Made by a program: the position numbers and the translations under genes. From NCBI RefSeq assembly GCF_022458745.1, contig NZ_JAJJJF010000001.1, positions 310,001 through 374,000 on the forward strand: DNA of 64,000 nt, in the 5' to 3' direction. The notes under the pieces are model-generated. The model did not search any database. It saw only the letters and a list, made by a program, of their open reading frames with translations, and had not been told where the DNA came from. Shown one piece after another: positions 15,356 to 22,389 of this stretch (position 1 is the stretch's first letter; each line of letters begins with the position of its first letter). This DNA is from Bacillus piscicola (GTDB lineage Bacteria; Bacillota; Bacilli; Bacillales; Marinococcaceae).

Positions 15356-17389
15356 GTGAAGAAATACCCTTATAGTAAACAAGTCATAAAAGTTATGTTA
15401 GCTACAGCACTTGTGGCAACACCATTTGCTGTGAACATTCCTGTTTTTGGGCCATCCGTAACACAAGCGGCAGAGAATCAAGATGTCGATCAATTAGTTA
15501 GCAAATTAGTGAAAGTCAATAAGGAATTGAAGAGCAAGGAAAAAGCTGAGATTAAAAAAGTCAGAAATAACGTTGTTAATTTATCTGATAACCAGTGGGA
15601 AACGATTTTAGGGTCCGTACAAGTTGATGAAGAGATCAACATAGATGATGCTGTAAAAGACCTCACACTACTACTTATAACAACAGAAACAGATAAAGAA
15701 GTTATCAAAAGTGATATCGGTGAATATAAAGAAGACTATGATGAAACATTCTATGAAATTTTCAAGGGCAATCTTTCCTTTGAAAATCTTTTAGAGATCT
15801 TTTCTACTTTTGAGGAAAATGTAAAAGACGAAATTTTAGACTCGATAAAGGCAGGTAATGGTTTTAATATAGAGGAAGCTACGCAAAAGGCTATAAAGCA
15901 AACCGCAAAAGACGAAAGTAAATACGATGGGATACTTACAGATAACTTAGGGATTGGAATAGAGGGCTTATTTAATATACAAACGTCTTTAGAAGAAAAA
16001 GTCGATCCAGATGGACATTATAAAAATAACATTAAAAACGGGTTGATTCGATCCATTATAGGTTCTGATGATTCCGATTCGGGATCCGGTGGCTCAGGCG
16101 GATCTGGAGGAGGTTCCGGTGGCTCTGGAGGTTCTGGTGGCGGCGGAGGTAGTGATACTCCACCGACTGATAGTGATGACGATGACCAAGACAGTGGTGT
16201 TGTGGAGTCACCTGACAATGTTACCGAGCCGGAGCAGGTGACTGGCGAAGATGGTGTGGAGCGTGTTATTCATAACGTTGATACCGATAAGCTTACTTCG
16301 TTTTTAGATAAGCAGGATAGTATTGATACCATCCGTTTCGCCGTGGAGAAGTCTAAAGGTGCCATGAGCGAGATTCGCCTGCCGATGGAAGCGGTGAAAG
16401 CGATTGAAACTAAAGCGGAAGGTTCATTTGTGGAAATTGAAGCGGCTGAAGCTACGGTTCAACTGCCGGTTTCCGCATTGGTTCAAACAGAAGAAGAGGC
16501 AGCTATTCGCGTAGCAATCAATGAGACGAAAGCTGGCGCTGATGTATTGGAGAAGAAAGATTTAAATACAAAGACTCCTATCGTCGAGTTTGAAGTCAGT
16601 GTCCTTGTCAACGGCGAAGAGAAACCGCTGACTCGTTTTGATAAACACATTGCCCGGACGATCAAAGGGGAAGACACTTTCGATGCGAAGAATTCGGTAG
16701 TTCTTCGACTGGATGACGAAAGTGATGACTTTACTGCGGCTCCTACCATAATCAAGGGTAGTAAGGCTACCTTTAAAACACAGCATTTCAGTAAATACGT
16801 TGTCGTGGAACATGAAAAGAAATTTGCAGATATCCCGGTTGATTACTGGGCAGAGGATTATTTTGATAAGCTGGCTTCTCGTTTTATTTTCCAGGGACGC
16901 TCTGACAACACGGTAGCGCCTGGTGAAGAAATGCGCCGTGCCCAATTTGCGGCTTTAATCGTCCGCTCGCTTGGTCTTTCTGCAGAAGGCGAATATAACG
17001 GTGAGTTCACAGACGTTGATGCGGATGACTGGTTCACGGATGAAATTCAACCGGCCATTGAACAAGGCATTATCCAAGGCCGTAAAGACGGTACGTTCGC
17101 GCCAAATGAATCTGTTACTCGCCAGCAGGCGGCTGCTATGCTTGCACGCGCGATGGAGATCATTGTTTTTGATCACGGCAAATTAGATAAAGATCGCAGC
17201 ATTGATTCCTTTACAGACAAAGAGAGAATTGGTGACTGGGCCAAAGACGAGGTTGAACTGTTGATGCAGGCTGGTGTCATTGACGGCCGCGAAAATGGAA
17301 CGATCTTTGACCCGAAAGTCGGAACAACCAGGGCCCAAATGGCAAAAATGCTTCACGAGTACTTAACATTCGTTGAGTTTATGAATTAA
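15356..17389 (+). CDS. Large secreted S-layer homology (SLH) protein
   Basis: A 677-residue exported protein. After a signal peptide ending near VTQAAE (about residue 39) comes an acidic, mostly helical region (to about 240), a glycine-serine linker of about 25 residues built from GSGGSGG words, an aspartate-rich stretch, a beta-rich domain ending FKTQHFSKYVVVE (about 300-480), and three C-terminal SLH modules beginning FADIPVDYWAEDYF, FTDVDADDWF and FTDKERIGDW. SLH triplets bind pyruvylated cell wall polymer. It could be an S-layer subunit or a surface adhesin; no enzymatic domain is seen. The GTG at 15356 lies eight bases after GGAGAGGTGA. Confidence 0.9.
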   Translation: MKKYPYSKQVIKVMLATALVATPFAVNIPVFGPSVTQAAENQDVDQLVSKLVKVNKELKSKEKAEIKKVRNNVVNLSDNQWETILGSVQVDEEINIDDAVKDLTLLLITTETDKEVIKSDIGEYKEDYDETFYEIFKGNLSFENLLEIFSTFEENVKDEILDSIKAGNGFNIEEATQKAIKQTAKDESKYDGILTDNLGIGIEGLFNIQTSLEEKVDPDGHYKNNIKNGLIRSIIGSDDSDSGSGGSGGSGGGSGGSGGSGGGGGSDTPPTDSDDDDQDSGVVESPDNVTEPEQVTGEDGVERVIHNVDTDKLTSFLDKQDSIDTIRFAVEKSKGAMSEIRLPMEAVKAIETKAEGSFVEIEAAEATVQLPVSALVQTEEEAAIRVAINETKAGADVLEKKDLNTKTPIVEFEVSVLVNGEEKPLTRFDKHIARTIKGEDTFDAKNSVVLRLDDESDDFTAAPTIIKGSKATFKTQHFSKYVVVEHEKKFADIPVDYWAEDYFDKLASRFIFQGRSDNTVAPGEEMRRAQFAALIVRSLGLSAEGEYNGEFTDVDADDWFTDEIQPAIEQGIIQGRKDGTFAPNESVTRQQAAAMLARAMEIIVFDHGKLDKDRSIDSFTDKERIGDWAKDEVELLMQAGVIDGRENGTIFDPKVGTTRAQMAKMLHEYLTFVEFMN

Positions 17390-17402
17390 TCCATTACAAT
17401 AT

Positions 17403-17443
17403 AAAAACCCTCCTGACATGGCTGATGTGTCAGGAGGGTTTTT
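17403..17443 (+). terminator. Terminator of the SLH protein gene
   Basis: AAAAACCCTCCTGACA pairs with TGTCAGGAGGGTTTTT around nine bases, a strong stem with a T-run. Confidence 0.93.
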
Positions 17444-17499
17444 GCATTGTTTAAAGAAGCATTGTTTTTCTATGATGTAACATAAATTGACACTACCGA

Positions 17500-17863
17500 C
17501 AATAACGACAACGTAAAGGGGAGTGGTAGTAGTGACATGGAGAAGTGGGGCAAATAGAGACCTCATCAAGCTCATATGGAGTCATGAAAATGTATAGACA
17601 GAGAAATAACGACCTCAAAGCAGGCGAATGGAGTCGTGAAAAAGTGCTGATAGAAAAATAGCATCATCATAGGGAGTGAATGAGGCCTTGAAAAACTATC
17701 AAATTGAAAACAAAGACGTCATTGGGAGCCTATGACGTTGCATACTAGGTCAGCGGGGGAAATAGAGACACCCTAGTGTCCAAATGGCACTATGAAAAAG
17801 TGTTCTCAGCAAAATAGCGACGTCATAGGAGGACAGGGTTCGTCATGAAACCGAATTAACAAA
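17500..17863 (-). repeat. 52-bp-period palindromic repeat array 3 (seven units)
   Basis: AAATAG-like words stand at 17500, 17552, 17604, 17656, 17708, 17760 and 17812, all exactly 52 bp apart. On the minus strand the unit is the same as in arrays 1 and 2 (CTATTT, variable bases, TTTTCA-GAC-TCAT, dyad, ATGACGTCG). The array fills the gap between the SLH protein terminator and the ssb terminator, again between convergent genes. It lies next to the Y1-transposase-like operon. Confidence 0.87.
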
Positions 17864-17896
17864 AAAAACTGCCGGTCATAGGTAGACCGGCAGTAA
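17861..17896 (-). terminator. Terminator of the ssb operon
   Basis: ACTGCCGGTC pairs with GACCGGCAGT around a seven-base loop; on the minus strand an eight-base T-run follows. It lies about 45 bases after the ssb stop. Confidence 0.9.
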
Positions 17897-17942
17897 TGAG
17901 GGGGGAAGGAGAGGAAAGAATTTTAATCCGTTTTTTAGTGGG

Positions 17943-18386
17943 TTAAAAGGGGATCTCTTCTTCTTGGTGGGAAGGGGATGGGTTTGCGGCAGGCGGTTGT
18001 GTCGGTTCGAGAGGAACTTCTTGCGTTGGAGAAGAAGCAGTTTCGGTATGCGTAGCACTTTGAGGAGGATTTAATTTCAAAAAGCGAACCTGGTCTGCAT
18101 TGACATCAATCACCTGGACACGCTTTTGGTCTTTGTTTTCATAGATTCTACTGTGAATACGGCCATTTATGCCGACGAGCGCCCCTTTGTGACAGTAGGC
18201 TGCGGTGTTTTCAGCTTGTTTCCGCCATGTGGTGACCGGGATAAAATCGGCATCAAAATCGCCGTGCATATTACGAAAAGATCGCTGTACAGCTAAGGTG
18301 AAATTACACACCGGGGTCCCGTCTTTCGTATAGGTTAGTTCGGGATCACGAGTGAAGCGACCGACGAGCGTTACCTGGTTAAACAT
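17943..18386 (-). CDS. ssb: Single-stranded DNA-binding protein
   Basis: A 147-residue OB-fold protein beginning MFNQVTLVGRFTRDPELTYT, with DFIPVTTWRKQAENTAAYCHKG in the middle and a disordered proline-rich tail ending in EEEIPF, the acidic tip that recruits partner proteins. It is intermediate between the short SsbB/YwpH and the longer SsbA of B. subtilis. The start is the ATG at 18386 after AAAGGAGC; an open upstream extension has no signal. It follows the Y1-like gene by 28 bases in the same direction, so the two probably form an operon. Confidence 0.92.
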   Translation of the reverse strand: MFNQVTLVGRFTRDPELTYTKDGTPVCNFTLAVQRSFRNMHGDFDADFIPVTTWRKQAENTAAYCHKGALVGINGRIHSRIYENKDQKRVQVIDVNADQVRFLKLNPPQSATHTETASSPTQEVPLEPTQPPAANPSPSHQEEEIPF

Positions 18387-18414
18387 AGAAGAGCTCCTTT
18401 CGAAAGTGAATGTA

Positions 18415-18972
18415 TTACTTCTGCAGTGGCTGATGAATAAATTCATGGTAAAAGTTGTGTTTTGGAGAGGGAAAGAGGCGGAGTGTTCGGTCAAGCGTCA
18501 GCACAGGGTGATTGGGAGTGTCTTCTGGTTGAGGAGTTAGGTAGTCGCGTGCACTGCACCATCGGTAATCATGTAAGTCTGTCACCAACTTTTCCTGTAA
18601 AGGGGTGAGGTGGATGTTCCGGCTTGATTCAAAAAAATGTGTTTCGTCTTTTACTAACTCAGCGGCGTAACGACCGTTAAAAACGTGGCCCTTTAAACGG
18701 TGGCGACGATTAAAGTACATCGCGTAACCCGTTTGCAGCCGTTGCATAATGATCGATGTTTTTTGGGAAATGGTTTCAAGGAGAAGGTGGATCTCATTTG
18801 GGAGAAGGGCATAGGCGTGTACATCAAAATCGCACTCCGCCTTCATTTTTGTGAGAAGATACACGTAGTGGGCATAGTCTTTGTAATCAAGAAAAATCCT
18901 TAAATCTCTTACGCCGCGTGCTTTAATATAATAAGTAGTGCCAGGAAACCAGAATTGCTGCTCACGGGGCAC
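18415..18972 (-). CDS. Y1-transposase-like (RAYT-type) protein lacking catalytic residues
   Basis: A 185-residue protein with the overall pattern of REP-associated tyrosine transposases: a start like FPGTTYYIKARG, then HAYALLPNEIHLLLE, GHVFNGRYAAELV and SSRNIHLTPLQEKLVTDLHDYRWCSARDYL. Active members have PNHxH (the HUH metal pair) and RYIxLNP (the nucleophilic tyrosine). Here the first histidine is glutamate (E60) and the tyrosine position is asparagine (N119), so strand cleavage is unlikely. The frame is nevertheless intact. The GTG at 18972 follows AGAGGTGG at good distance; the ATG seven codons upstream has no site. It may be a domesticated DNA-hairpin-binding protein. Confidence 0.8.
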   Translation of the reverse strand: MPREQQFWFPGTTYYIKARGVRDLRIFLDYKDYAHYVYLLTKMKAECDFDVHAYALLPNEIHLLLETISQKTSIIMQRLQTGYAMYFNRRHRLKGHVFNGRYAAELVKDETHFFESSRNIHLTPLQEKLVTDLHDYRWCSARDYLTPQPEDTPNHPVLTLDRTLRLFPSPKHNFYHEFIHQPLQK

Positions 18973-19306
18973 GGTGATTACCACCTCTTTCATACGAAGG
19001 AAAATAAGAAAGGTAAAAAAGGGGAACTACTTGGGGATGAAACGAATGACACTGGTCCTCCTTTCTTGTAAGTTATCTTAAATATAGCAGATTATTCCAA
19101 TAAAAACATCTTTATACATGCGGCAATAATATGAGATGTCAGACCTCCCGCAAAATCCCACAATATTTTATAAAGTTCCATCAAATTAATGTCAGCTATT
19201 TTTTGACAGGGAGAGTGGCAACGCTATAATGAGAGTAGTGGGAGAGAGTACTGTCTGTATTTCCTTACATAGTAAATTAAATGCTTCAATTGGGAGGAGT
19301 CACGAC
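18973..19306 (+). other. Intergenic region with galU promoter
   Basis: AT-rich region upstream of two divergent operons. Besides the galU promoter at 19203-19230 it shows no reading frame with a ribosome binding site and no clear promoter for the Y1-like gene. Confidence 0.4.
19203..19230 (+). promoter_or_regulatory. Consensus sigma-A promoter of galU
   Basis: TTGACA, a 16-base spacer and TATAAT are both perfect hexamers. The promoter lies about 77 bases upstream of the GTG start and shows that any earlier start codon at 19229 is not used. Confidence 0.9.
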
Positions 19307-20188
19307 GTGAGAGTTAGAAAAGCAATTATTCCGGCAGCCGGCTTGGGGACAAGATTTTTACCGGCAACGAAAGCCCAGCCGAAAGAAATGCTGCCTATTG
19401 TAGATAAGCCAACGATTCAATATATTGTAGAAGAAGCGATAGATTCGGGAATTGAAGATATTATTATCGTTAGCGGGCGCGGAAAGCGGGCCATGGAGGA
19501 TCATTTCGATAAATCCTATGAATTGGAAGAAACGTTGGCAAAAAAGGAAAAATGGAGCTTGCTGGAAGAGGTACAGGCGATCTCCAACATGGCTAACATT
19601 CATTATATCCGCCAAAAGGAACCGCGCGGTCTTGGTCATGCTATCGCTTGTGCGAGCCGCTTTGTCGGTGATGAACCGTTTGCAGTATTGCTTGGGGATG
19701 ACATCGTTAAATCGGAGACGCCATGTTTGAAACAATTGATTGATACATTTGAGCGTTATCATTCTTCCGTTGTCGGTGTGCAGGAAGTGCCCGATGAGGA
19801 TGTGTCAAAATACGGAATCGTCTCGCCAAAAGGTAACGACATTGAACCTGGTGTCATCCATTTGCGCGACCTGGTTGAGAAACCCGGCTTGGCAGAGGCA
19901 CCTTCGAATATGGCCATTATGGGCCGCTACGTACTCCGTCCGGAAATATTCGATATCTTACACAACCTTCCGCCTGGATCCGGAAATGAAATCCAGCTGA
20001 CGGATGCGATAAAAAAATTAAATGAAACCCAAGCCGTTTTAGCCTATCAATTTGGCGGTGTGCGGCATGATGTTGGTGATAAGTTTGGCTTTATAAAGGC
20101 AACCATAGACTTTGCCCTTCAGCGGGATGACTTACGCGAACCGCTTTTGGATTACGTAAAACAAACGCTCGCAGAACAAGACAAGTGA
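19307..20188 (+). CDS. galU: UTP-glucose-1-phosphate uridylyltransferase
   Basis: A 293-residue nucleotidyltransferase. It has [29 protein letters not shown] at the N-terminus (nucleotide-binding loop), then [12 protein letters not shown] and [14 protein letters not shown] and the C-terminal [13 protein letters not shown]. It makes UDP-glucose for surface polymers and, through the Ugd enzyme encoded at 44.6 kb, UDP-glucuronate. GTG at 19307 follows GGGAGGAG by seven bases. It ends in a strong terminator. Confidence 0.96.
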   Translation: MRVRKAIIPAAGLGTRFLPATKAQPKEMLPIVDKPTIQYIVEEAIDSGIEDIIIVSGRGKRAMEDHFDKSYELEETLAKKEKWSLLEEVQAISNMANIHYIRQKEPRGLGHAIACASRFVGDEPFAVLLGDDIVKSETPCLKQLIDTFERYHSSVVGVQEVPDEDVSKYGIVSPKGNDIEPGVIHLRDLVEKPGLAEAPSNMAIMGRYVLRPEIFDILHNLPPGSGNEIQLTDAIKKLNETQAVLAYQFGGVRHDVGDKFGFIKATIDFALQRDDLREPLLDYVKQTLAEQDK

Positions 20189-20235
20189 AGCTGAAGCACT
20201 CGGAAACAGGGCAGCACGAACTTGCCGAAGATCAT

Positions 20236-20281
20236 AAAAAAAAGGTTCCGACCATCGTTTAGCGATGACCGGAACCTTTTA
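20236..20281 (+). terminator. Terminator of galU
   Basis: AAAAGGTTCCG pairs with CGGAACCTTTT, with a further inner pairing ATCG/CGAT around the loop. A-run before and T-run after make it bidirectional. Confidence 0.92.
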
Positions 20282-20316
20282 ATTTGCGGTTTTTTACAGT
20301 ATATGGTCTCGCGGGC

Positions 20317-20472
20317 TTAGTTCAGAGCCGTCCAAAAGACCAAAATGGGCTAGGCTCCCGCTATTTTTGGTCTTATAAGGCGTTCATAAGACCATTTATT
20401 CAGTGAGCGCTCTGGTTGTTGGTCTTATCAAGCGTCCATGAGACCGCTCACGGCTGGACCACCGCTTCTTCC
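20317..20472. repeat. 52-bp-period array 4 with a different palindrome
   Basis: GGTCTTAT-N9-ATAAGACC stands at 20369 and GGTCTTAT-N9-ATGAGACC at 20421, 52 bp apart; a partial preceding copy ends in AGACC at 20341, again 52 bp before the next AGACC at 20393. GCTATTTTT directly precedes the second unit. The palindrome is unrelated in sequence to arrays 1-3 but the period is the same. It lies between convergent galU and the DUF4956 gene. Confidence 0.75.
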
Positions 20473-20540
20473 TGTTTTATAAGTGCTTCCCCCACCTGCT
20501 GCAATCCATATAAAGGAGATAGGAAGCTTTCTTGCTGTGT

Positions 20541-21221
20541 TTAATTGACCATGCCGACCGCTACTTTTAAGTTAGCATTTCTTTCGCGGATCGCATCCAT
20601 CAGGTCTTTGTCTGTTACGTTTTCTTTTTTGGCAATTAAATAGGTGAGCTGGTACATCGTGCCGAGGTTGGTTGTTTCGACCATGTTCAACTGGTGATAG
20701 TCCAGATACTCTTCGAAGATATCATCAAAAACATTCTCATAATGCATGTTCTCAGGAATCGTAATTTTTAAAGACTTATAGGAACTTTTAATGCCGCCGT
20801 AATCAAAAGCAAAAAGAATATAGATTAACACAGATAAAACGACGGTAAACAAGATCGAGAGCACGTAGAAGCCCAGACCGCAGGAAATACCGGCTGCCAT
20901 ACCGAAAAAGATAAAAGCAATGTCTTTCGGGTCGCTCATGGCGCTGCGGAAGCGGATGATTGAAAAAGCCCCGACGAGACCAAACGCAACCGCAATGTTA
21001 TTTCCGATCACAATCATAATGATAGCGACAACGACCGACATAATGATGATCGTGTGTACGAAAGACTGAGAGTAGCGCCCGCTCTTATGTGTTTTTTTGT
21101 ACACGTACGTAATGAATAAACTTAAGACAAAGCTAAGTATTATAGCTGCGAGTCCTTCCACTACAGCAGCTTTCGTCGTTAAGTCTGAAACGTTGCTGAT
21201 TTCATCCATAAACTGGCTCAT
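20541..21221 (-). CDS. DUF4956 membrane protein
   Basis: A 226-residue protein with about four hydrophobic segments in the first 150 residues, including VGAFSIIRFRSAMSDPKDIAFIFFGMAAGISCGLGF, the hallmark of DUF4956, and a cytoplasmic-looking C-terminal domain. The function is not established. In many bacteria this family is encoded beside VTC-domain polyphosphate polymerases, as here. ATG follows GAGGAGAAT. It lies 190 bases downstream of the VTC gene in the same direction, probably one operon. Confidence 0.88.
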   Translation of the reverse strand: MSQFMDEISNVSDLTTKAAVVEGLAAIILSFVLSLFITYVYKKTHKSGRYSQSFVHTIIIMSVVVAIIMIVIGNNIAVAFGLVGAFSIIRFRSAMSDPKDIAFIFFGMAAGISCGLGFYVLSILFTVVLSVLIYILFAFDYGGIKSSYKSLKITIPENMHYENVFDDIFEEYLDYHQLNMVETTNLGTMYQLTYLIAKKENVTDKDLMDAIRERNANLKVAVGMVN

Positions 21222-21413
21222 TCGATATTCTCCTCAACATTAAAATAAGGGATGTTTTAACAAAAAGTAAGCAGAGCCAGCAGGATAGGCTGTAACTCTG
21301 CATTCATACTACTATACAAACATTGTCCCTAACCTGTCTAACTTCAACCATATTATATTATAGAGAGAACGCGGCTTTCTAGCAACAGGCACTTTCTTAG
21401 CACACGCGCTCAA

Positions 21414-22202
21414 TTAGATAATCATCGAGGGGGCAGGTGTTTTCTTTTGCTGCGTTCCGGCTGCACCATGAGACGCCAGCTCTTCCATGAGATCGATACT
21501 CGTGCAGAACTTAGAGACGCTCTGCCGCGGGCACTCAAAGTCGCTAAGCAATCTTGCCAGCCAGAAAGGAACGCTTTGCGAAACTTTTACTTCCATCACA
21601 ACCAGGTTTGGATCCACGAAGTGAATGCCTTCAGGTCCGTCTTCAATCCGCAGATTATTATCCCGTGCCATTAGATTATAATCGAACGTAACCCGGAGAT
21701 CGGAGTCCTCTACTCCGTGAAAGGCTTGACGGTCATAGCTGACAACGACGCGGGGAGTTAGGCTGTACAAGGAACGAAATGCTTCTGCCTCATTCATAAT
21801 TTGCAAGTTGGAAGGTTGATACATATCTAACGGTCCGCTTTTGTTATCTGCTTTCAAATATTCATAGGCATCCGCCAATTTTAATTTGGTCCGCCTTTTG
21901 TTAACAACTTTGTTGAATTTCTTCTTCACTTCTAAAAAAGAAGGGCTGTCCAAAGTGGCGTTATCATAAACACGGAGACGCAGCTTTTGGCGGAACCGCA
22001 GTTTATTACGAGTTTCATAGTAAATTTTTTTGTCGTCTGAATCGAAATAAAGACTGACAATGTTATAGCAGCCGAAACCATCGCCAAATTTATCGTACCT
22101 CATTTTATCGCCTGTTGTAAGTTCTTTGGCAATCGCTTTATATTTATCAAATGGGATTAAATACTTTAATTCATACCGTTGAAAAATCTCACGCGCCTGC
22201 AC
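21414..22202 (-). CDS. VTC-domain polyphosphate polymerase-like protein
   Basis: A protein of about 262 residues with the triphosphate-tunnel fold typical of the VTC domain. Basic and acidic tunnel strands are visible: RYELKYLIP near the start, YYETRNKLRFRQKLRLRVYD, SFLEVKKKFNKVVNKRRTKL and the C-terminal VVMEVKVSQSVPFWL. Yeast Vtc4 homologues make polyphosphate from ATP; the bacterial role is less clear. The start is placed at GTG 22202 after AGAAGGTGG, because the promoter predicted at 22245-22274 would leave the alternative GTG at 22235 without a leader. Confidence 0.87.
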   Translation of the reverse strand: MQAREIFQRYELKYLIPFDKYKAIAKELTTGDKMRYDKFGDGFGCYNIVSLYFDSDDKKIYYETRNKLRFRQKLRLRVYDNATLDSPSFLEVKKKFNKVVNKRRTKLKLADAYEYLKADNKSGPLDMYQPSNLQIMNEAEAFRSLYSLTPRVVVSYDRQAFHGVEDSDLRVTFDYNLMARDNNLRIEDGPEGIHFVDPNLVVMEVKVSQSVPFWLARLLSDFECPRQSVSKFCTSIDLMEELASHGAAGTQQKKTPAPSMII

Positions 22203-22244
22203 GCCCTTCACCACCTTCTCATCTATTTTCTTCACATTGTTTTC

Positions 22245-22274
22245 ATTATATCACTTGCAGGAGACGAATGTCAT
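22245..22274 (-). promoter_or_regulatory. Sigma-A promoter of the VTC-DUF4956 operon
   Basis: On the minus strand ATGACA, an 18-base spacer and TATAAT are found, with a TGA just before the -10 that gives an extended -10 element. Transcription would begin near 22237. Confidence 0.65.
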
Positions 22275-22331
22275 CGCATAGGTTGTTTCCAATTCAAGTG
22301 AAGAAAACTGTCTGAAATAGCGTCATTCTGC

Positions 22332-22337
22332 TATAAT
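22332..22337 (+). promoter_or_regulatory. Possible -10 element of the CotH-like gene
   Basis: A perfect TATAAT lies about 55 bases upstream of the start codon; TGTCTG 17 bases earlier is a poor -35 match. Tentative. Confidence 0.4.
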
Positions 22338-22389
22338 AAGTCTGGTCTATTTTTTTTGACTAGGGAAAGAGAAAGGCAGGGACCTAGTA

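Noticed and set aside
17500-17863. CRISPR array
   Set aside because: Regular spacing is seen, but there are no identical repeats with unique spacers; conserved and variable bases are mixed, the period is 52, the dyads are within units, and no cas genes are nearby.
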